The notes: a model not told the origin generated them from the letters alone. Shown: positions 53,236 to 62,190, counted from the first letter of the stretch. The stretch is DNA of 64,000 nucleotides from Vicinamibacterales bacterium (GCA_041659285.1 JBAZYO010000020.1:1-64000); one strand, 5' to 3'. Numbers and translations: made by a program.

Positions 53236-53241
53236 AGTATA
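53236..53241 (-). promoter_or_regulatory. -10-like hexamer before the pheA leader frame
   Basis: TATACT on the minus strand, seven bases before the GTG of the leader frame; no clear -35. This would make the leader peptide mRNA leaderless. Confidence 0.4.
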
Positions 53242-53328
53242 GCCGAGGTCGGGGTGGCCATGCTTATGCAACTTGGTTCGGTGGCGCCGCCCGATGTTCG
53301 GGCTGTTTGCCAATAAATGAGGGTGAAC

Positions 53329-53853
53329 ATGACGAACTTTCGCTTTTCCGGTTGGGCCCTGGTGGTCGTTGGCCTGGCCGCCGGAGGGTCACACGTTTCC
53401 GCACAAGGGAACGTGGACGGCCATAAGTATGACAAGGGCGCCACGGTCACACTGCAGGGTTGCGTGATCGCCGGCCAGAAGAAAGACACCTACCTGCTCA
53501 GCCAGGTCAAGGAATGGCCGGCCGGTCTCTCCCGCATGGGCAAGCACGGCGCGCGCATGTACTGGATCGACAAGCGCGGCGACGACATGAAGGCCCACCT
53601 CGGCCACACCATCCAACTGACCGGCAAGATTACAGACGTGGAAAAATCAGAGATCGAGCTGGAACCGGGCGAGGACGGCACCGGTTTGCTGGTCGAGATC
53701 GAAGGCCCCGGCCGCGACGTGGTGACACCGGCCATCAATGCCGGTGTGAACCCGGCCACGTCGCCCAACGCCCACGACATCCCGATCACGCTGCTCAAGC
53801 TGAAGGTCGAGGAGCTCAAGATGATCTCGAGCTCCTGCCCCAGCACGAGGTAG
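53329..53853 (+). CDS. Secreted protein of unknown function
   Basis: 174 residues with signal peptide (SGWALVVVGLAAGGSHVSAQ). The mature part resembles an OB-like or BOF-type small fold (GATVTLQGCVIAGQKKDTYL, LGHTIQLTGKITDVEKSEIE), then a Pro/Asn-rich linker and a C-terminal strand (ITLLKLKVEELKMISSSCP). Two Cys could pair. The ATG at 53329 has GAGGGTG in front; another ATG at 53317 lies over that site. Divergent from pheA; it ends two bases before sucD on the opposite strand. Confidence 0.65.
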   Translation: MTNFRFSGWALVVVGLAAGGSHVSAQGNVDGHKYDKGATVTLQGCVIAGQKKDTYLLSQVKEWPAGLSRMGKHGARMYWIDKRGDDMKAHLGHTIQLTGKITDVEKSEIELEPGEDGTGLLVEIEGPGRDVVTPAINAGVNPATSPNAHDIPITLLKLKVEELKMISSSCPSTR

Positions 53854-53855
53854 CG

Positions 53856-54731
53856 CTACTTCTTCATTACGTCGACAAGCGCCTGGCCCATGTCGGCCGG
53901 GCTCTTGACGACGCGGACGCCCGCGGCGGTGAGGGCCGCCATCTTCTCGGCTGCCGTGCCCTTGCCGCCCGCGATAATCGCGCCGGCGTGGCCCATGCGG
54001 CGGCCTTCAGGCGCGGTCTGGCCGGCAATGAAGGCCACGATCGGCTTCGTGAAGTGGTCCTTGATCCAGGCCGCCGCTTCTTCCTCGGCCGAGCCGCCGA
54101 TCTCGCCAATCATGATCACCGCGTCGGTTTCCGGATCGTCCTGGAACAGCCCCAACGCGTCGATGTGCGTCGTCCCGATCATCGGGTCGCCGCCGATGCC
54201 AATGCAGGTGCTCTGCCCCAACCCCTGGCGCGTCAGCTGATCGATCGCCTCGTAGGTGAGCGTGCCGCTCTTCGAGACGATGCCGATGCGGCCTTCCTTG
54301 CAGATATTGGCGGGAATGATGCCGGCCTTGCCCTTGCCCGGCGAGATGATGCCCGGGCAGTTCGGACCAATCAGGCGGGTGCCGGGATAGTCCTTCAGGA
54401 ACGTCATGGCCTTCAGCATGTCCATGACCGGAATACCCTCGGTGATGCAGACCACGAGGCCCACGCCTGACTCGGCCGCCTCCATGATCGCGTCGGCGGC
54501 AAACGGCGGCGGCACGAAGATCACCGACGCGTTGGCGCCGGTCTCCTTCACCGCATCGGCGACGGTGTTGAACACCGGCCAGCCTTCGTGGGTGGTGCCG
54601 CCCTTGCCGGGCGTCACGCCGCCGACGACCTTGGTGTGATACGCGGCGGCGGCCTTGGCGTGGAACGTGCCCTCGCGCCCCGTGATGCCTTGCACGATCA
54701 GCCGCGTGTTCTTGTCGAGCAGAACTGCCAT
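53856..54731 (-). CDS. sucD: Succinyl-CoA synthetase alpha subunit
   Basis: 291 residues. VLLDKNTRLIVQGITGREGT, GGVTPGKGG, CITEGIPVMDMLKA, IGPNCPGIISPGKGKAGIIP, IVSKSGTLTYEA and the phosphorylated His in GRRMGHAGAIIAGG. It forms the CoA-binding half of the TCA enzyme that makes ATP or GTP from succinyl-CoA. Its ATG overlaps the sucC stop by one base. Confidence 0.97.
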   Translation of the reverse strand: MAVLLDKNTRLIVQGITGREGTFHAKAAAAYHTKVVGGVTPGKGGTTHEGWPVFNTVADAVKETGANASVIFVPPPFAADAIMEAAESGVGLVVCITEGIPVMDMLKAMTFLKDYPGTRLIGPNCPGIISPGKGKAGIIPANICKEGRIGIVSKSGTLTYEAIDQLTRQGLGQSTCIGIGGDPMIGTTHIDALGLFQDDPETDAVIMIGEIGGSAEEEAAAWIKDHFTKPIVAFIAGQTAPEGRRMGHAGAIIAGGKGTAAEKMAALTAAGVRVVKSPADMGQALVDVMKK

Positions 54732-55897
54732 TAACGACCCCCCGCGAGTGCAACGACCTTGTCGGCCGCCTCGCCCATCGTGTCGGCGGTCGCAAAGTTC
54801 AGCCCGCTCTCGGCAAGCATCTTCTTTCCTTCCTCGACGTTGGTTCCCTTCATGCGAATCACGATCGGCACCGGCACGCCGAGTTCCTTCACCGCCGCAA
54901 TCACGCCGGCGGCGAGCACGTCACAGCGCAGGATGCCGCCGAAGATGTTGATCAGCACGGCCTTCACGTTCTTGTCGGACATCAGGATCTTGAACGCGTT
55001 GCGGATCTGCTCGGCGTTGGCGCCGCCGCCCACGTCGAGGAAGTTGGCGGGCGACCCGCCGGCCAGCTTGATGATGTCCATGGTCGCCATGGCCAGGCCG
55101 GCACCGTTGACCATGCAGCCGATGGTGCCGTCGAGGCGGATGTAGTTGAGCGAGAACTTCGAGGCCTCGACCTCCAGCGGGTCCTCTTCGCTGACGTCGC
55201 GCAGCTCGCGAATGTCCGGGTGGCGGTACATCGCGTTGTCGTCGAAGTTCATCTTGGCGTCGAGCGCCAGCAGGTCGCCGCTCTTGGTCACAATCAGCGG
55301 GTTGATTTCGAGGATCGACGCGTCGGTCGCGATGAAGGCCTGGTAGAGGGCCATCATCATCTTGACGCCCTTCTTGAGGGAGTCGCCCGTGAGGCCCAGC
55401 GCAAACCCGAGTTGCTGCGCCTGGAACGGCTGCAGGCCGACGCCCGGGTGGATGAACACTTTGTGAATCTTCTCCGGCGACTCCTCGGCGATCTTCTCAA
55501 TCTCAACGCCGCCCTCACGGCTGACCATGAGGACGATGCGCTGGGTGGAGCGATCGACCACCAGGCCGAGGTAGAGCTCGCGGTCAATGGCGAGGCCCTC
55601 TTCGACGAGCAGCCGCGAGATCTTCTGGCCGTCGGGGCCGGTCTGGTAGGTCACGAGCGTCTTGCCCAGCAGCTCGCGCGCCACGGCCTCGGCTTCTTCG
55701 GCCGACTTGGTGAGCTTGACGCCGCCGGCCTTGCCGCGGCCGCCGGCGTGAATCTGTGCCTTCACCACCGCGATGGGGCCGCCGAGGCGCTTGGCGATGT
55801 CGTGCACTTCTTCGGGCGTGAACGCCACTTCCCCGCGGGGAACCGGCACGCCGTACTTGGAGAGGACAGCTTTGGCTTGGTACTCGTGAATTTTCAT
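54731..55897 (-). CDS. sucC: Succinyl-CoA synthetase beta subunit
   Basis: 388 residues. ATP-grasp half: MKIHEYQAKAVLSKYGVPVP, VVKAQIHAGGRGKAGGVKL, VEEGLAIDRELYLGLVVDRS, EINPLIVTKSGDLLALDAKM, and CoA-ligase domain MVNGAGLAMATMDIIKLAGG, ANFLDVGGGA, FGGILRCDVLA. Standard length. Precedes sucD; divergent from sdhC, forming a TCA block. Confidence 0.97.
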   Translation of the reverse strand: MKIHEYQAKAVLSKYGVPVPRGEVAFTPEEVHDIAKRLGGPIAVVKAQIHAGGRGKAGGVKLTKSAEEAEAVARELLGKTLVTYQTGPDGQKISRLLVEEGLAIDRELYLGLVVDRSTQRIVLMVSREGGVEIEKIAEESPEKIHKVFIHPGVGLQPFQAQQLGFALGLTGDSLKKGVKMMMALYQAFIATDASILEINPLIVTKSGDLLALDAKMNFDDNAMYRHPDIRELRDVSEEDPLEVEASKFSLNYIRLDGTIGCMVNGAGLAMATMDIIKLAGGSPANFLDVGGGANAEQIRNAFKILMSDKNVKAVLINIFGGILRCDVLAAGVIAAVKELGVPVPIVIRMKGTNVEEGKKMLAESGLNFATADTMGEAADKVVALAGGR

Positions 55898-55921
55898 GTG
55901 GAGGCGATTAGTTTATTACAC

Positions 55922-55941
55922 GGCGCCCCATAAAGGGGGAC
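55922..55941. repeat. Decayed TAAA-loop palindrome in the sucC-sdhC gap
   Basis: GGCGCCCC-ATAAA-GGGGGAC is a degenerate member of the palindromic family. Here it lies between divergent start codons, not at a gene end, and its right arm has lost symmetry. Confidence 0.5.
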
Positions 55942-55995
55942 GACCAGCGTCACGCGCCTTCGGGATGATAATATCAACCGTTGAGCACCTCCTTA

Positions 55996-56670
55996 ATGAC
56001 ACCGCTGAAAGCGTTTTCCTCATCCATCGGCTCCAAGTTCCTCATCGCGTTCACCGGGCTATCTCTGTTCGTCTTCCTGATTGCCCACCTGGCGGGCAAC
56101 CTGCTGTTCATCGCCGGACCGGACGCGTTCAATCACTACTCGCACTCGCTGATCAGCAACCCGCTGATTCTCGGCGCCGAAGCCGGCCTGGTGGCCATCT
56201 TCGCGCTCCACATCTTCAAGACGGTCGGGATGGTCGTGGCCAACCGCGGCGCCCGGCCCGAGCGGTACGCGACGCACAAGTGGGCCAAGGGCAAGAACGA
56301 CCGCAGCCGCAAGAGCCTGTCGTCCACCACGATGATCCTGACCGGGACGATCACGCTCTTGTTCGTCGTGACGCACCTGATCACCTTCAAGTACGGGCCC
56401 TATTACGAGACCGCGGAAGGCATTCGCGACCTGTATCGGCTGCAACTGGCGGTGTTTAGCGATCCGACCTACGTCGCCTTCTATCTGGTGTGCATGAGCG
56501 TGATTGGCTTTCACCTCTGGCACGGCATTTCGAGCGCCGCGCAGTCGTTCGGCGTGGACAGCCCGCAGTGGACGCCGCGTATTGTCTGGACCGGCCGGCT
56601 GCTGACCGCCGTGATTACCGCGGGCTTCGCCCTGCTGCCGGTGTTTACCTTCGTCGTGGGGCGTAACTGA
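55996..56670 (+). CDS. sdhC: Succinate dehydrogenase cytochrome b558 subunit
   Basis: 224 residues with five membrane helices: GSKFLIAFTGLSLFVFLIAHLAGNLL, NPLILGAEAGLVAIFALHIF, TTMILTGTITLLFVVTHLITF, YVAFYLVCMSVIGFHLWHGI, TAVITAGFALLPVFTFVV. Several membrane His (HLAGN, ALHIFK, VTHL, FHLWHG) are candidate ligands for two hemes, as in the single-subunit b558 family. The ATG at 55996 is preferred; a TTG at 55981 would add five residues. GATAAT lies upstream at about 55966. Confidence 0.92.
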   Translation: MTPLKAFSSSIGSKFLIAFTGLSLFVFLIAHLAGNLLFIAGPDAFNHYSHSLISNPLILGAEAGLVAIFALHIFKTVGMVVANRGARPERYATHKWAKGKNDRSRKSLSSTTMILTGTITLLFVVTHLITFKYGPYYETAEGIRDLYRLQLAVFSDPTYVAFYLVCMSVIGFHLWHGISSAAQSFGVDSPQWTPRIVWTGRLLTAVITAGFALLPVFTFVVGRN

Positions 56671-56671
56671 C

Positions 56672-58585
56672 ATGACTCTCGATTCACGAACGCCCAGCGG
56701 CCCGATTGGCGACAAGTGGGACCGGCGCAAGTTCGAAAACAAGCTGGTGAACCCCGCCAACCGGCGGAAGTTCCAGGTCATCGTGGTGGGCACCGGCCTG
56801 GCCGGCGCCTCGGCGGCCGCCTCGCTGGGTGAGCTCGGCTACCCGGTGAAAGTGTTCGGCATTCACGACAGCCCCCGCCGCGCGCACAGCATTGCCGCGC
56901 AGGGCGGCATCAACGCGGCGAAGAACTATCGCAACGACGGCGACAGCGCCTACCGCCTGTTCTACGACACCATCAAGGGCGGCGACTATCGCGCCCGCGA
57001 AGCCAACGTCTATCGCCTCGCCCAGATGTCGGTGAACATCATCGACCAGTGCGTGGCGCAGGGCGTGCCCTTCGCGCGCGAGTACGGCGGGCTGCTGGAC
57101 AACCGCTCGTTCGGCGGCGCGCAGGTGTCGCGCACGTTCTACGCCCGCGGCCAGACCGGCCAGCAACTCCTGCTGGGCGCCTACCAGTCGATGATGCGGC
57201 AGGTGGACGCCGGCACGGTCTCCCTGTTCCAGCGGCGCGAGATGCTCGACCTGGTGGTCGTCAACGGCCAGGCCCGGGGCATCGTCTGCCGCAACCTGGT
57301 CACCGGCGAGCTCGAGTCGCACGAGGCCGACGCCGTGCTGCTCTGCACGGGCGGCTATGGCAACGTGTTCTACCTGTCGACCAACGCCGTGAACTCGAAC
57401 GTCACTGCGGCCTGGCGCGCCCACAAGCGCGGCGCCTTTTTCGCCAACCCGTGCTTCACGCAGATTCACCCGACCTGCATCCCGGTGAGCGGCGATCATC
57501 AGTCGAAGCTCACCCTGATGTCGGAGAGCCTGCGCAACGACGGCCGGGTCTGGGTGCCGAAGAAGCAGGGCGACAAGCGCCCGCCGGCGCAGATTCCCGA
57601 CTCGGAACGCGACTACTACCTGGAACGGCGCTACCCCGCCTTCGGCAACCTCGTGCCGCGCGACGTCGCATCGCGGGCCGCCAAGGCCGTGTGCGACGAC
57701 GGCCACGGCGCCGGCGACTCGGGCCTGTCGGTCTACCTCGACTTCGCCGACGCCATCAAGCGCCACGGCGTTGACACCATCAAGGCGCGCTACGGCAACC
57801 TGTTCGACATGTACGCCCGGATTACGGACGAGAACCCGTATGAGGCGCCCATGCGCATCTACCCCGCCGTGCACTACGCGATGGGCGGCCTGTGGGTGGA
57901 CTACAACCTGATGTCCACCGTGCCGGGCCTGTTCGTGCTGGGCGAAGCGAACTTCTCCGACCACGGCGCCAACCGGCTGGGCGCCAGCGCCCTGATGCAG
58001 GGCCTGGCCGACGGCTATTTCGTCGCGCCCTACACCGTGGCCAACTACCTGGGCGGGACGAGCCTGCCTCCCGTGCCGGCCTCGCACGACGCGTTCGGCG
58101 CCGCCAAGGCCGAGGCGCAGGGGCGCATCGACCGCGTGCTGCAGGTCAAGGGCAAGCGCACGGTGCGCGAGTTCCACCGCTCCCTTGGCGCCATCTGCTG
58201 GGATCACGTCGGCATGGCGCGCACCGAAGCCGGGCTGGCCGAAGCCATCGTGCAGATTCGCCGCCTCCGCGAGGAGTTCTGGCAGGACGTCGCCGTGTCC
58301 GGCGAGGTCAGCAACCTGAACCCGGGTCTCGACTACGCCGGCCGGGTGGCCGACTACATGGAATTTGCCGAGGTGCTGGCCCTCGACGCGCTCGAGCGGC
58401 GCGAGTCGTGCGGCGGGCACTTCCGCGAGGAATACCAGACCCCCGACGGCGAGGCGCTTCGAAAAGACGACGAGTATTCGTACGTGGCGGCGTGGGAATT
58501 CAAGGGCGTGGGGACGCGACCGGAGCTGCACAAGGAAGCCCTGGTCTTCGAGGAAGTCCACCCGACGCAGCGGAGCTACAAGTGA
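56672..58585 (+). CDS. sdhA: Succinate dehydrogenase/fumarate reductase flavoprotein
   Basis: 637 residues. FAD-binding VIVVGTGLAGASAAASLGEL, the covalent-FAD His segment RRAHSIAAQGGINAAKNY, LLCTGGYGNVFYLSTNAVNS, IHPTCIPVSGDHQSKLTLMSE, catalytic Arg in LVPRDVASRAAKAV, and HYAMGGLWVDYNL; FSDHGANRLGASALMQGLADG. It oxidises succinate at the cytoplasmic side of the membrane. Starts one base after the sdhC stop and overlaps sdhB by one base. The long form with ~640 residues pairs with b558 sdhC. Confidence 0.96.
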   Translation: MTLDSRTPSGPIGDKWDRRKFENKLVNPANRRKFQVIVVGTGLAGASAAASLGELGYPVKVFGIHDSPRRAHSIAAQGGINAAKNYRNDGDSAYRLFYDTIKGGDYRAREANVYRLAQMSVNIIDQCVAQGVPFAREYGGLLDNRSFGGAQVSRTFYARGQTGQQLLLGAYQSMMRQVDAGTVSLFQRREMLDLVVVNGQARGIVCRNLVTGELESHEADAVLLCTGGYGNVFYLSTNAVNSNVTAAWRAHKRGAFFANPCFTQIHPTCIPVSGDHQSKLTLMSESLRNDGRVWVPKKQGDKRPPAQIPDSERDYYLERRYPAFGNLVPRDVASRAAKAVCDDGHGAGDSGLSVYLDFADAIKRHGVDTIKARYGNLFDMYARITDENPYEAPMRIYPAVHYAMGGLWVDYNLMSTVPGLFVLGEANFSDHGANRLGASALMQGLADGYFVAPYTVANYLGGTSLPPVPASHDAFGAAKAEAQGRIDRVLQVKGKRTVREFHRSLGAICWDHVGMARTEAGLAEAIVQIRRLREEFWQDVAVSGEVSNLNPGLDYAGRVADYMEFAEVLALDALERRESCGGHFREEYQTPDGEALRKDDEYSYVAAWEFKGVGTRPELHKEALVFEEVHPTQRSYK

Positions 58586-59331
58586 TGGCGATGACGGTGA
58601 AATTGAAAGTGTGGCGCCAGCCCGGACCGGGGCAACCCGGGAAGCTGGTGGACTACGTGGCCGGCAACATCCACCCCGACATGTCGTTTCTCGAGATGCT
58701 GGACGTGGTCAACGAAGACCTGATTCGCAAGGGCCAGGACCCGATTGCGTTCGACTCGGACTGCCGCGAGGGCATCTGCGGCAGCTGCGGGCTGGTCATC
58801 GACGGAATCCCGCACGGGCCCGACAAGGGCGCCACCACCTGCCAGGTGCACATGCGGCGGTTCCGTAACGGCGAGACCATCACCATTGAGCCGTTCCGGG
58901 CCAAGGCCTTCCCCGTGCTCAAGGACCTGGTCGTGGACCGTGCGGCGTTCGACCGCATCATCGCCGCGGGCGGTTACGTGTCGATGAACGCCGGCGGCGC
59001 ACCCGAGGCCAACAACCTGCCCATCGCCAAGGACATCGCTGACCGGGCCATGGATTCCGCCCAGTGCATCGGCTGCGGCGCCTGCGTCGCGGCCTGCAAG
59101 AACGCCGCCGCTCACCTGTTCACCTCCGCCAAGATCACGCACCTCGGCCTGTTGCCGCAGGGCGAGCCCGAACGCGACCGCCGCGTGGTCCGCATGGTGG
59201 CGCAGATGGATGACGAAGGGTTCGGGAGCTGTTCGAACGAAGGGGAATGCGAAGCGGTGTGCCCGAAGGAAATCCCGATCTCCAATATTGCGCGGATGAA
59301 CCGGGACTTCCTTCGAGCGATGGTGAAATAA
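58585..59331 (+). CDS. sdhB: Succinate dehydrogenase iron-sulfur subunit
   Basis: 248 residues. The 2Fe-2S ligands are in DCREGICGSCGLVIDG plus TTCQVHM. The 4Fe-4S and 3Fe-4S ligands are in CIGCGACVAACKNAAAHLF and GSCSNEGECEAVCPKEIPI. All cluster Cys are present. It carries electrons from FAD to quinone. ATG at 58585. The TAA stop is followed directly by a palindromic repeat. Confidence 0.96.
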   Translation: MAMTVKLKVWRQPGPGQPGKLVDYVAGNIHPDMSFLEMLDVVNEDLIRKGQDPIAFDSDCREGICGSCGLVIDGIPHGPDKGATTCQVHMRRFRNGETITIEPFRAKAFPVLKDLVVDRAAFDRIIAAGGYVSMNAGGAPEANNLPIAKDIADRAMDSAQCIGCGACVAACKNAAAHLFTSAKITHLGLLPQGEPERDRRVVRMVAQMDDEGFGSCSNEGECEAVCPKEIPISNIARMNRDFLRAMVK

Positions 59332-59356
59332 GGCACCCCGTAAAGGGGTGCCCTAC
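59332..59356. repeat. TAAA-loop palindrome after sdhB
   Basis: GGCACCCC-GTAAA-GGGGTGCC with CTAC tail begins at the base after the sdhB TAA. It could terminate both sdhB and the convergent mdh. Confidence 0.85.
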
Positions 59357-59368
59357 GGGGCTGGTTGT

Positions 59369-60301
59369 CTAGACGCCGATCACATCCACGAGTTCCTTTA
59401 CGGCACCGGCTGACTTGTTGAAGGCGGCCTGCTCTTCGGCGGTGAGCTTGATCTGGATGATCTGTTCCACGCCCTTGGCGCCCAGCTTCACCGGCACGCC
59501 CACGAACAGGTCGTGGATCCCGTACTCGCCCTGCAGGTAGACCGAGCACGGCATGATCTTCTTCTGATCCTTCAGGATCGCCTCGACCATGAGGGCCGCG
59601 GACGCGCCGGGCGCGTACCAGGCGCTGGTGCCGACCAGTTTCGTGATTTCGGCGCCGCCGTTGGCGGTGCGCTCGCAAATCGCGGCAATTCTGTCGGCCG
59701 GCAACAATTCCGTGATCGGAATGCCGGCGACCGTGGTGAAACGCGGCAGGGGCACCATGGTGTCACCGTGTCCGCCGAGCACGAAGGACGAGACGTTCTC
59801 CACCGAAACCCCGAGTTCCATGGCGATGAACGTGCTCATGCGAGCCGAGTCGAGCACGCCGGCCATGCCGATCACGCGCTCGCGGGGGAACTTGCTCAGC
59901 TTGTAGACGGCCTGCGACATCGCGTCCAGCGGGTTGGCCACCGGCACGATGATGCAGTTCGGCGAGTACTTGACGACTTCCGCCGTCACGTTCTGCATGA
60001 TTTCGTAGTTGACCTTCAGCAGGTCGTCACGGCTCATGCCAGGCTTGCGCGGCATGCCCGACGTAATCACGACCACGTCGGAGTTGGCGCTCTCCGCGAA
60101 ATCTTTCGTGCCAACACCGACGACGCGCGAGGCTGATCCTTCGATCGGGCACGATTCGTAAATGTCGAGGGCCACGCCCGCCGCCTTGGTCTCGGCGATG
60201 TCGATGACCACGACATCAGCGAGCTCTTTCTGCGCGATGCAACGCGCGACGGTTGCGCCGACATTTCCCGCACCACCAACGACCGTAACTTTCCGATTCA
60301 T
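59369..60301 (-). CDS. mdh: Malate dehydrogenase (LDH-like type)
   Basis: 310 residues. NAD-binding VTVVGGAGNVGATVARCI, substrate Arg in SGMPRKPGMSRDDLL, NPLDAMSQAVYKLS, MAGVLDSARMSTFIA and catalytic His in VLGGHGDTMVPLPR. It converts malate to oxaloacetate. ATG at 60301 with GGAG upstream. Convergent with sdhB, completing sucCD-sdhCAB-mdh. Confidence 0.95.
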   Translation of the reverse strand: MNRKVTVVGGAGNVGATVARCIAQKELADVVVIDIAETKAAGVALDIYESCPIEGSASRVVGVGTKDFAESANSDVVVITSGMPRKPGMSRDDLLKVNYEIMQNVTAEVVKYSPNCIIVPVANPLDAMSQAVYKLSKFPRERVIGMAGVLDSARMSTFIAMELGVSVENVSSFVLGGHGDTMVPLPRFTTVAGIPITELLPADRIAAICERTANGGAEITKLVGTSAWYAPGASAALMVEAILKDQKKIMPCSVYLQGEYGIHDLFVGVPVKLGAKGVEQIIQIKLTAEEQAAFNKSAGAVKELVDVIGV

Positions 60302-60346
60302 GAATGACTCCGTTAGGTCAGATTCCCTGTAACCGTCCGCGCGCGA

Positions 60347-60378
60347 TCCACAGTTTCTGTGGAAAACCTTGTGGAAAA
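60347..60378. promoter_or_regulatory. DnaA-box-like direct and inverted repeats
   Basis: Palindrome TCCACAG-TTT-CTGTGGA (60347-60363) overlaps two direct copies of TGTGGAAAA at 60358-60366 and 60370-60378, 12 bases apart. The reverse complement TTTTCCACA is a near match to the DnaA box (TTATNCACA). It lies between the divergent mdh and serA genes. Confidence 0.4.
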
Positions 60379-60554
60379 CCGCGCATGAACACCGTGTAAC
60401 GCTCGCGTTTCGGAACAAATCAGCGGATTGCACCATCCGTGGTGCGTTGCGCCGTCACCCTTCACGCGTCACATCGACACAAGTGCAGTATTATATCGGC
60501 TCACACTGTTCCCGTTTCATAGTTCACATTCAAACCGCAAAGGCTCGCCGCTGC
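60379..60554 (+). other. serA upstream region
   Basis: About 175 bases without a gene, less GC-rich than the rest. TATTAT at 60489-60494 is the best -10-like element, about 60 bases ahead of the serA ATG; the -35 side is weak (GTCACA at 60468). No riboswitch fold was recognised. Confidence 0.35.
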
Positions 60555-62135
60555 ATGTTGATTGTTGTTGCCGACGATCTCCCGAAGACCGCCCTCGAAC
60601 TGCTCCGCTCCGAAGGATGGACGGTGGATGCGCGTTCAGGTCGAACCCCCGAACAATTGAAAGGTGATTTGGTCGAGGCCGACGCGATTGTCGTGCGCAG
60701 CGCCACCAAGGTCACCGCCGACATCATCGCCGCCGCCCCGAAGCTGCGCGCCATCGCCCGCGCCGGAACCGGCGTGGACAACGTCAACGTCGAGGCCGCC
60801 AGCACGCGCGGCATCGTCGTGATGAACGCGCCGGGCGCCAACAGCATCAGCGTGGCCGAGCTGGCCATGGCGCAGCTGCTGTCGCTGGCCCGCAAGCTGC
60901 CCGCCGCCGACGCCTCGATGAAGCAAGGCAAGTGGGACAAGAAGTCGTTTCTCGGCGAGGAAGTCCGCGGCAAGGTCCTCGGCCTGGCCGGTCTCGGCCG
61001 CATCGGCCAGGAAGTGGCCCGCCGCGCGCAGTCGTTCGAGATGACGGTGATTGCGCACGACCCGTTCATTTCCGCGCACGTCGCGGCGGAGCTGGGCGTG
61101 GAGCTGGTCTCGTTCGACGACCTGTGCGCGCGCGCCAATTTTCTGTCGCTGCACATGCCCTCGACGCCCCAGACGCGCCACATCTTCAACGCGGCGCGGT
61201 TCGCGGCCTGCAAGAAAGGCCTGAAACTCATCAACACGGCCCGCGGCGACTTGATCGACGAGGCGGCGCTGGTGGATGCCATCAACTGCGGCCAGATCGG
61301 CGGCGCGGCGCTGGATGTGTACACGCAGGAGCCGACCACCGACCACACGCTTCAGCAGTTGCCCCAGGTGGTGGCGAGTCCGCATATTGCCGCCTCAACC
61401 CGCGAGGGCCAGGAGCTGGTGGGTGTCGAAACGGCCTCGGCCTTGCGCGATTTCCTCAAGACCGGCGTGATCCGCAACGCCGTCAATTTTCCGTCGGTGG
61501 CGCCGGAAGAGTTCCAGCGCTTGCAGCCGTTCATCAAGTTGGGCAAACAGCTCGGCTGCCTGGTGGCTCAAATGGGCGAAGCGCGCATCGAGAGCCTCGG
61601 CGTGCGCTACTACGGCGACCTCGCGGCCGGTCAGCATCCGCTGATTGTCAACGCGGTGCTCGTTGGCCTGTTCCAGGCCATCCTGAACGACACGGTCACC
61701 GAAGTGAACGCACGGGCGGTGGCCACCGCCCGTGGCATCGACCTGGTCGAGTCATCCAGCACGCGGGCCCGCGAGTACCGCAGCCTGCTGTCGGTGAAGC
61801 TCACCACCAGCGACGGCGAGCGCTGGGTCGAAGGCACGGTGGCGGCCAACGGCGGGTCGCGCCTGGTCCTGCTGAACGGCGTGCCCATCGAAGCCCCCCT
61901 CAACGGCACGCTGCTCCTGCTGGCCAACAACGACCAGCCCGGCGTGATCGGCGAGGTCGGCACCATTCTCGGCAAGCACGGCATCAACATCGCCAACTTC
62001 GCGCTCGGCCGCAGCGACAACGGCGCGGTCGGCGCGGTCAACGTGGATGAGCCGGGCGATCAGATCGGCGAAGATGTGCTGAAGGCGATCCGCGCGGTGA
62101 AGGCCGTCAAGGACGCCTGGTTGGTCCGCGTGTAG
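60555..62135 (+). CDS. serA: D-3-phosphoglycerate dehydrogenase (long form)
   Basis: 526 residues: the first step of serine synthesis. NAD site LGLAGLGRIGQEVARRAQSF, catalytic Arg in INTARGDLIDEAALVDAI, Glu in DVYTQEPTTDH and His in SPHIAASTREGQ. An intervening ASB domain (about 320-450) and a C-terminal ACT domain (LLLLANNDQPGVIGEVGTIL, INIANFALGRSDNGAVGAVN) allow serine feedback. ATG at 60555 is where homology begins. The TAG stop belongs to the tail of the following repeat. Confidence 0.95.
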   Translation: MLIVVADDLPKTALELLRSEGWTVDARSGRTPEQLKGDLVEADAIVVRSATKVTADIIAAAPKLRAIARAGTGVDNVNVEAASTRGIVVMNAPGANSISVAELAMAQLLSLARKLPAADASMKQGKWDKKSFLGEEVRGKVLGLAGLGRIGQEVARRAQSFEMTVIAHDPFISAHVAAELGVELVSFDDLCARANFLSLHMPSTPQTRHIFNAARFAACKKGLKLINTARGDLIDEAALVDAINCGQIGGAALDVYTQEPTTDHTLQQLPQVVASPHIAASTREGQELVGVETASALRDFLKTGVIRNAVNFPSVAPEEFQRLQPFIKLGKQLGCLVAQMGEARIESLGVRYYGDLAAGQHPLIVNAVLVGLFQAILNDTVTEVNARAVATARGIDLVESSSTRAREYRSLLSVKLTTSDGERWVEGTVAANGGSRLVLLNGVPIEAPLNGTLLLLANNDQPGVIGEVGTILGKHGINIANFALGRSDNGAVGAVNVDEPGDQIGEDVLKAIRAVKAVKDAWLVRV

Positions 62136-62190
62136 CATCCGGCTTTAGCCGAATTGTCTGATGTGGTGTCCGCCTAAAGGCGGACGCCAC
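62132..62190. repeat. Two palindromic repeats after serA
   Basis: GTAGCATCCGGCTTTAGCCG (62132-62151; right arm decayed) holds the serA TAG in its GTAG tail. The second, GTCCGCC-TAAA-GGCGGAC (62168-62185), has a GCCACAT tail and lies next to the convergent PilP-like gene. Confidence 0.85.

Noticed and set aside
53122..53316. A 64-codon plus-strand frame opposite the pheA leader region
   Set aside because: No domain, no ribosome-binding site, and it covers the attenuator-like structure; its AVKPPVVKDVKD pattern comes from the 9-base GTAAAGGAC repeat.
56684..58561. A 625-codon open frame on the minus strand
   Set aside because: Exact antisense of sdhA, whose cofactor motifs are complete on the plus strand.
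60347..60378. Replication origin
   Set aside because: Only two or three box-like sites, no dnaA, dnaN or other origin-linked gene nearby, and no clear AT-rich unwinding region; kept only as a regulatory candidate.
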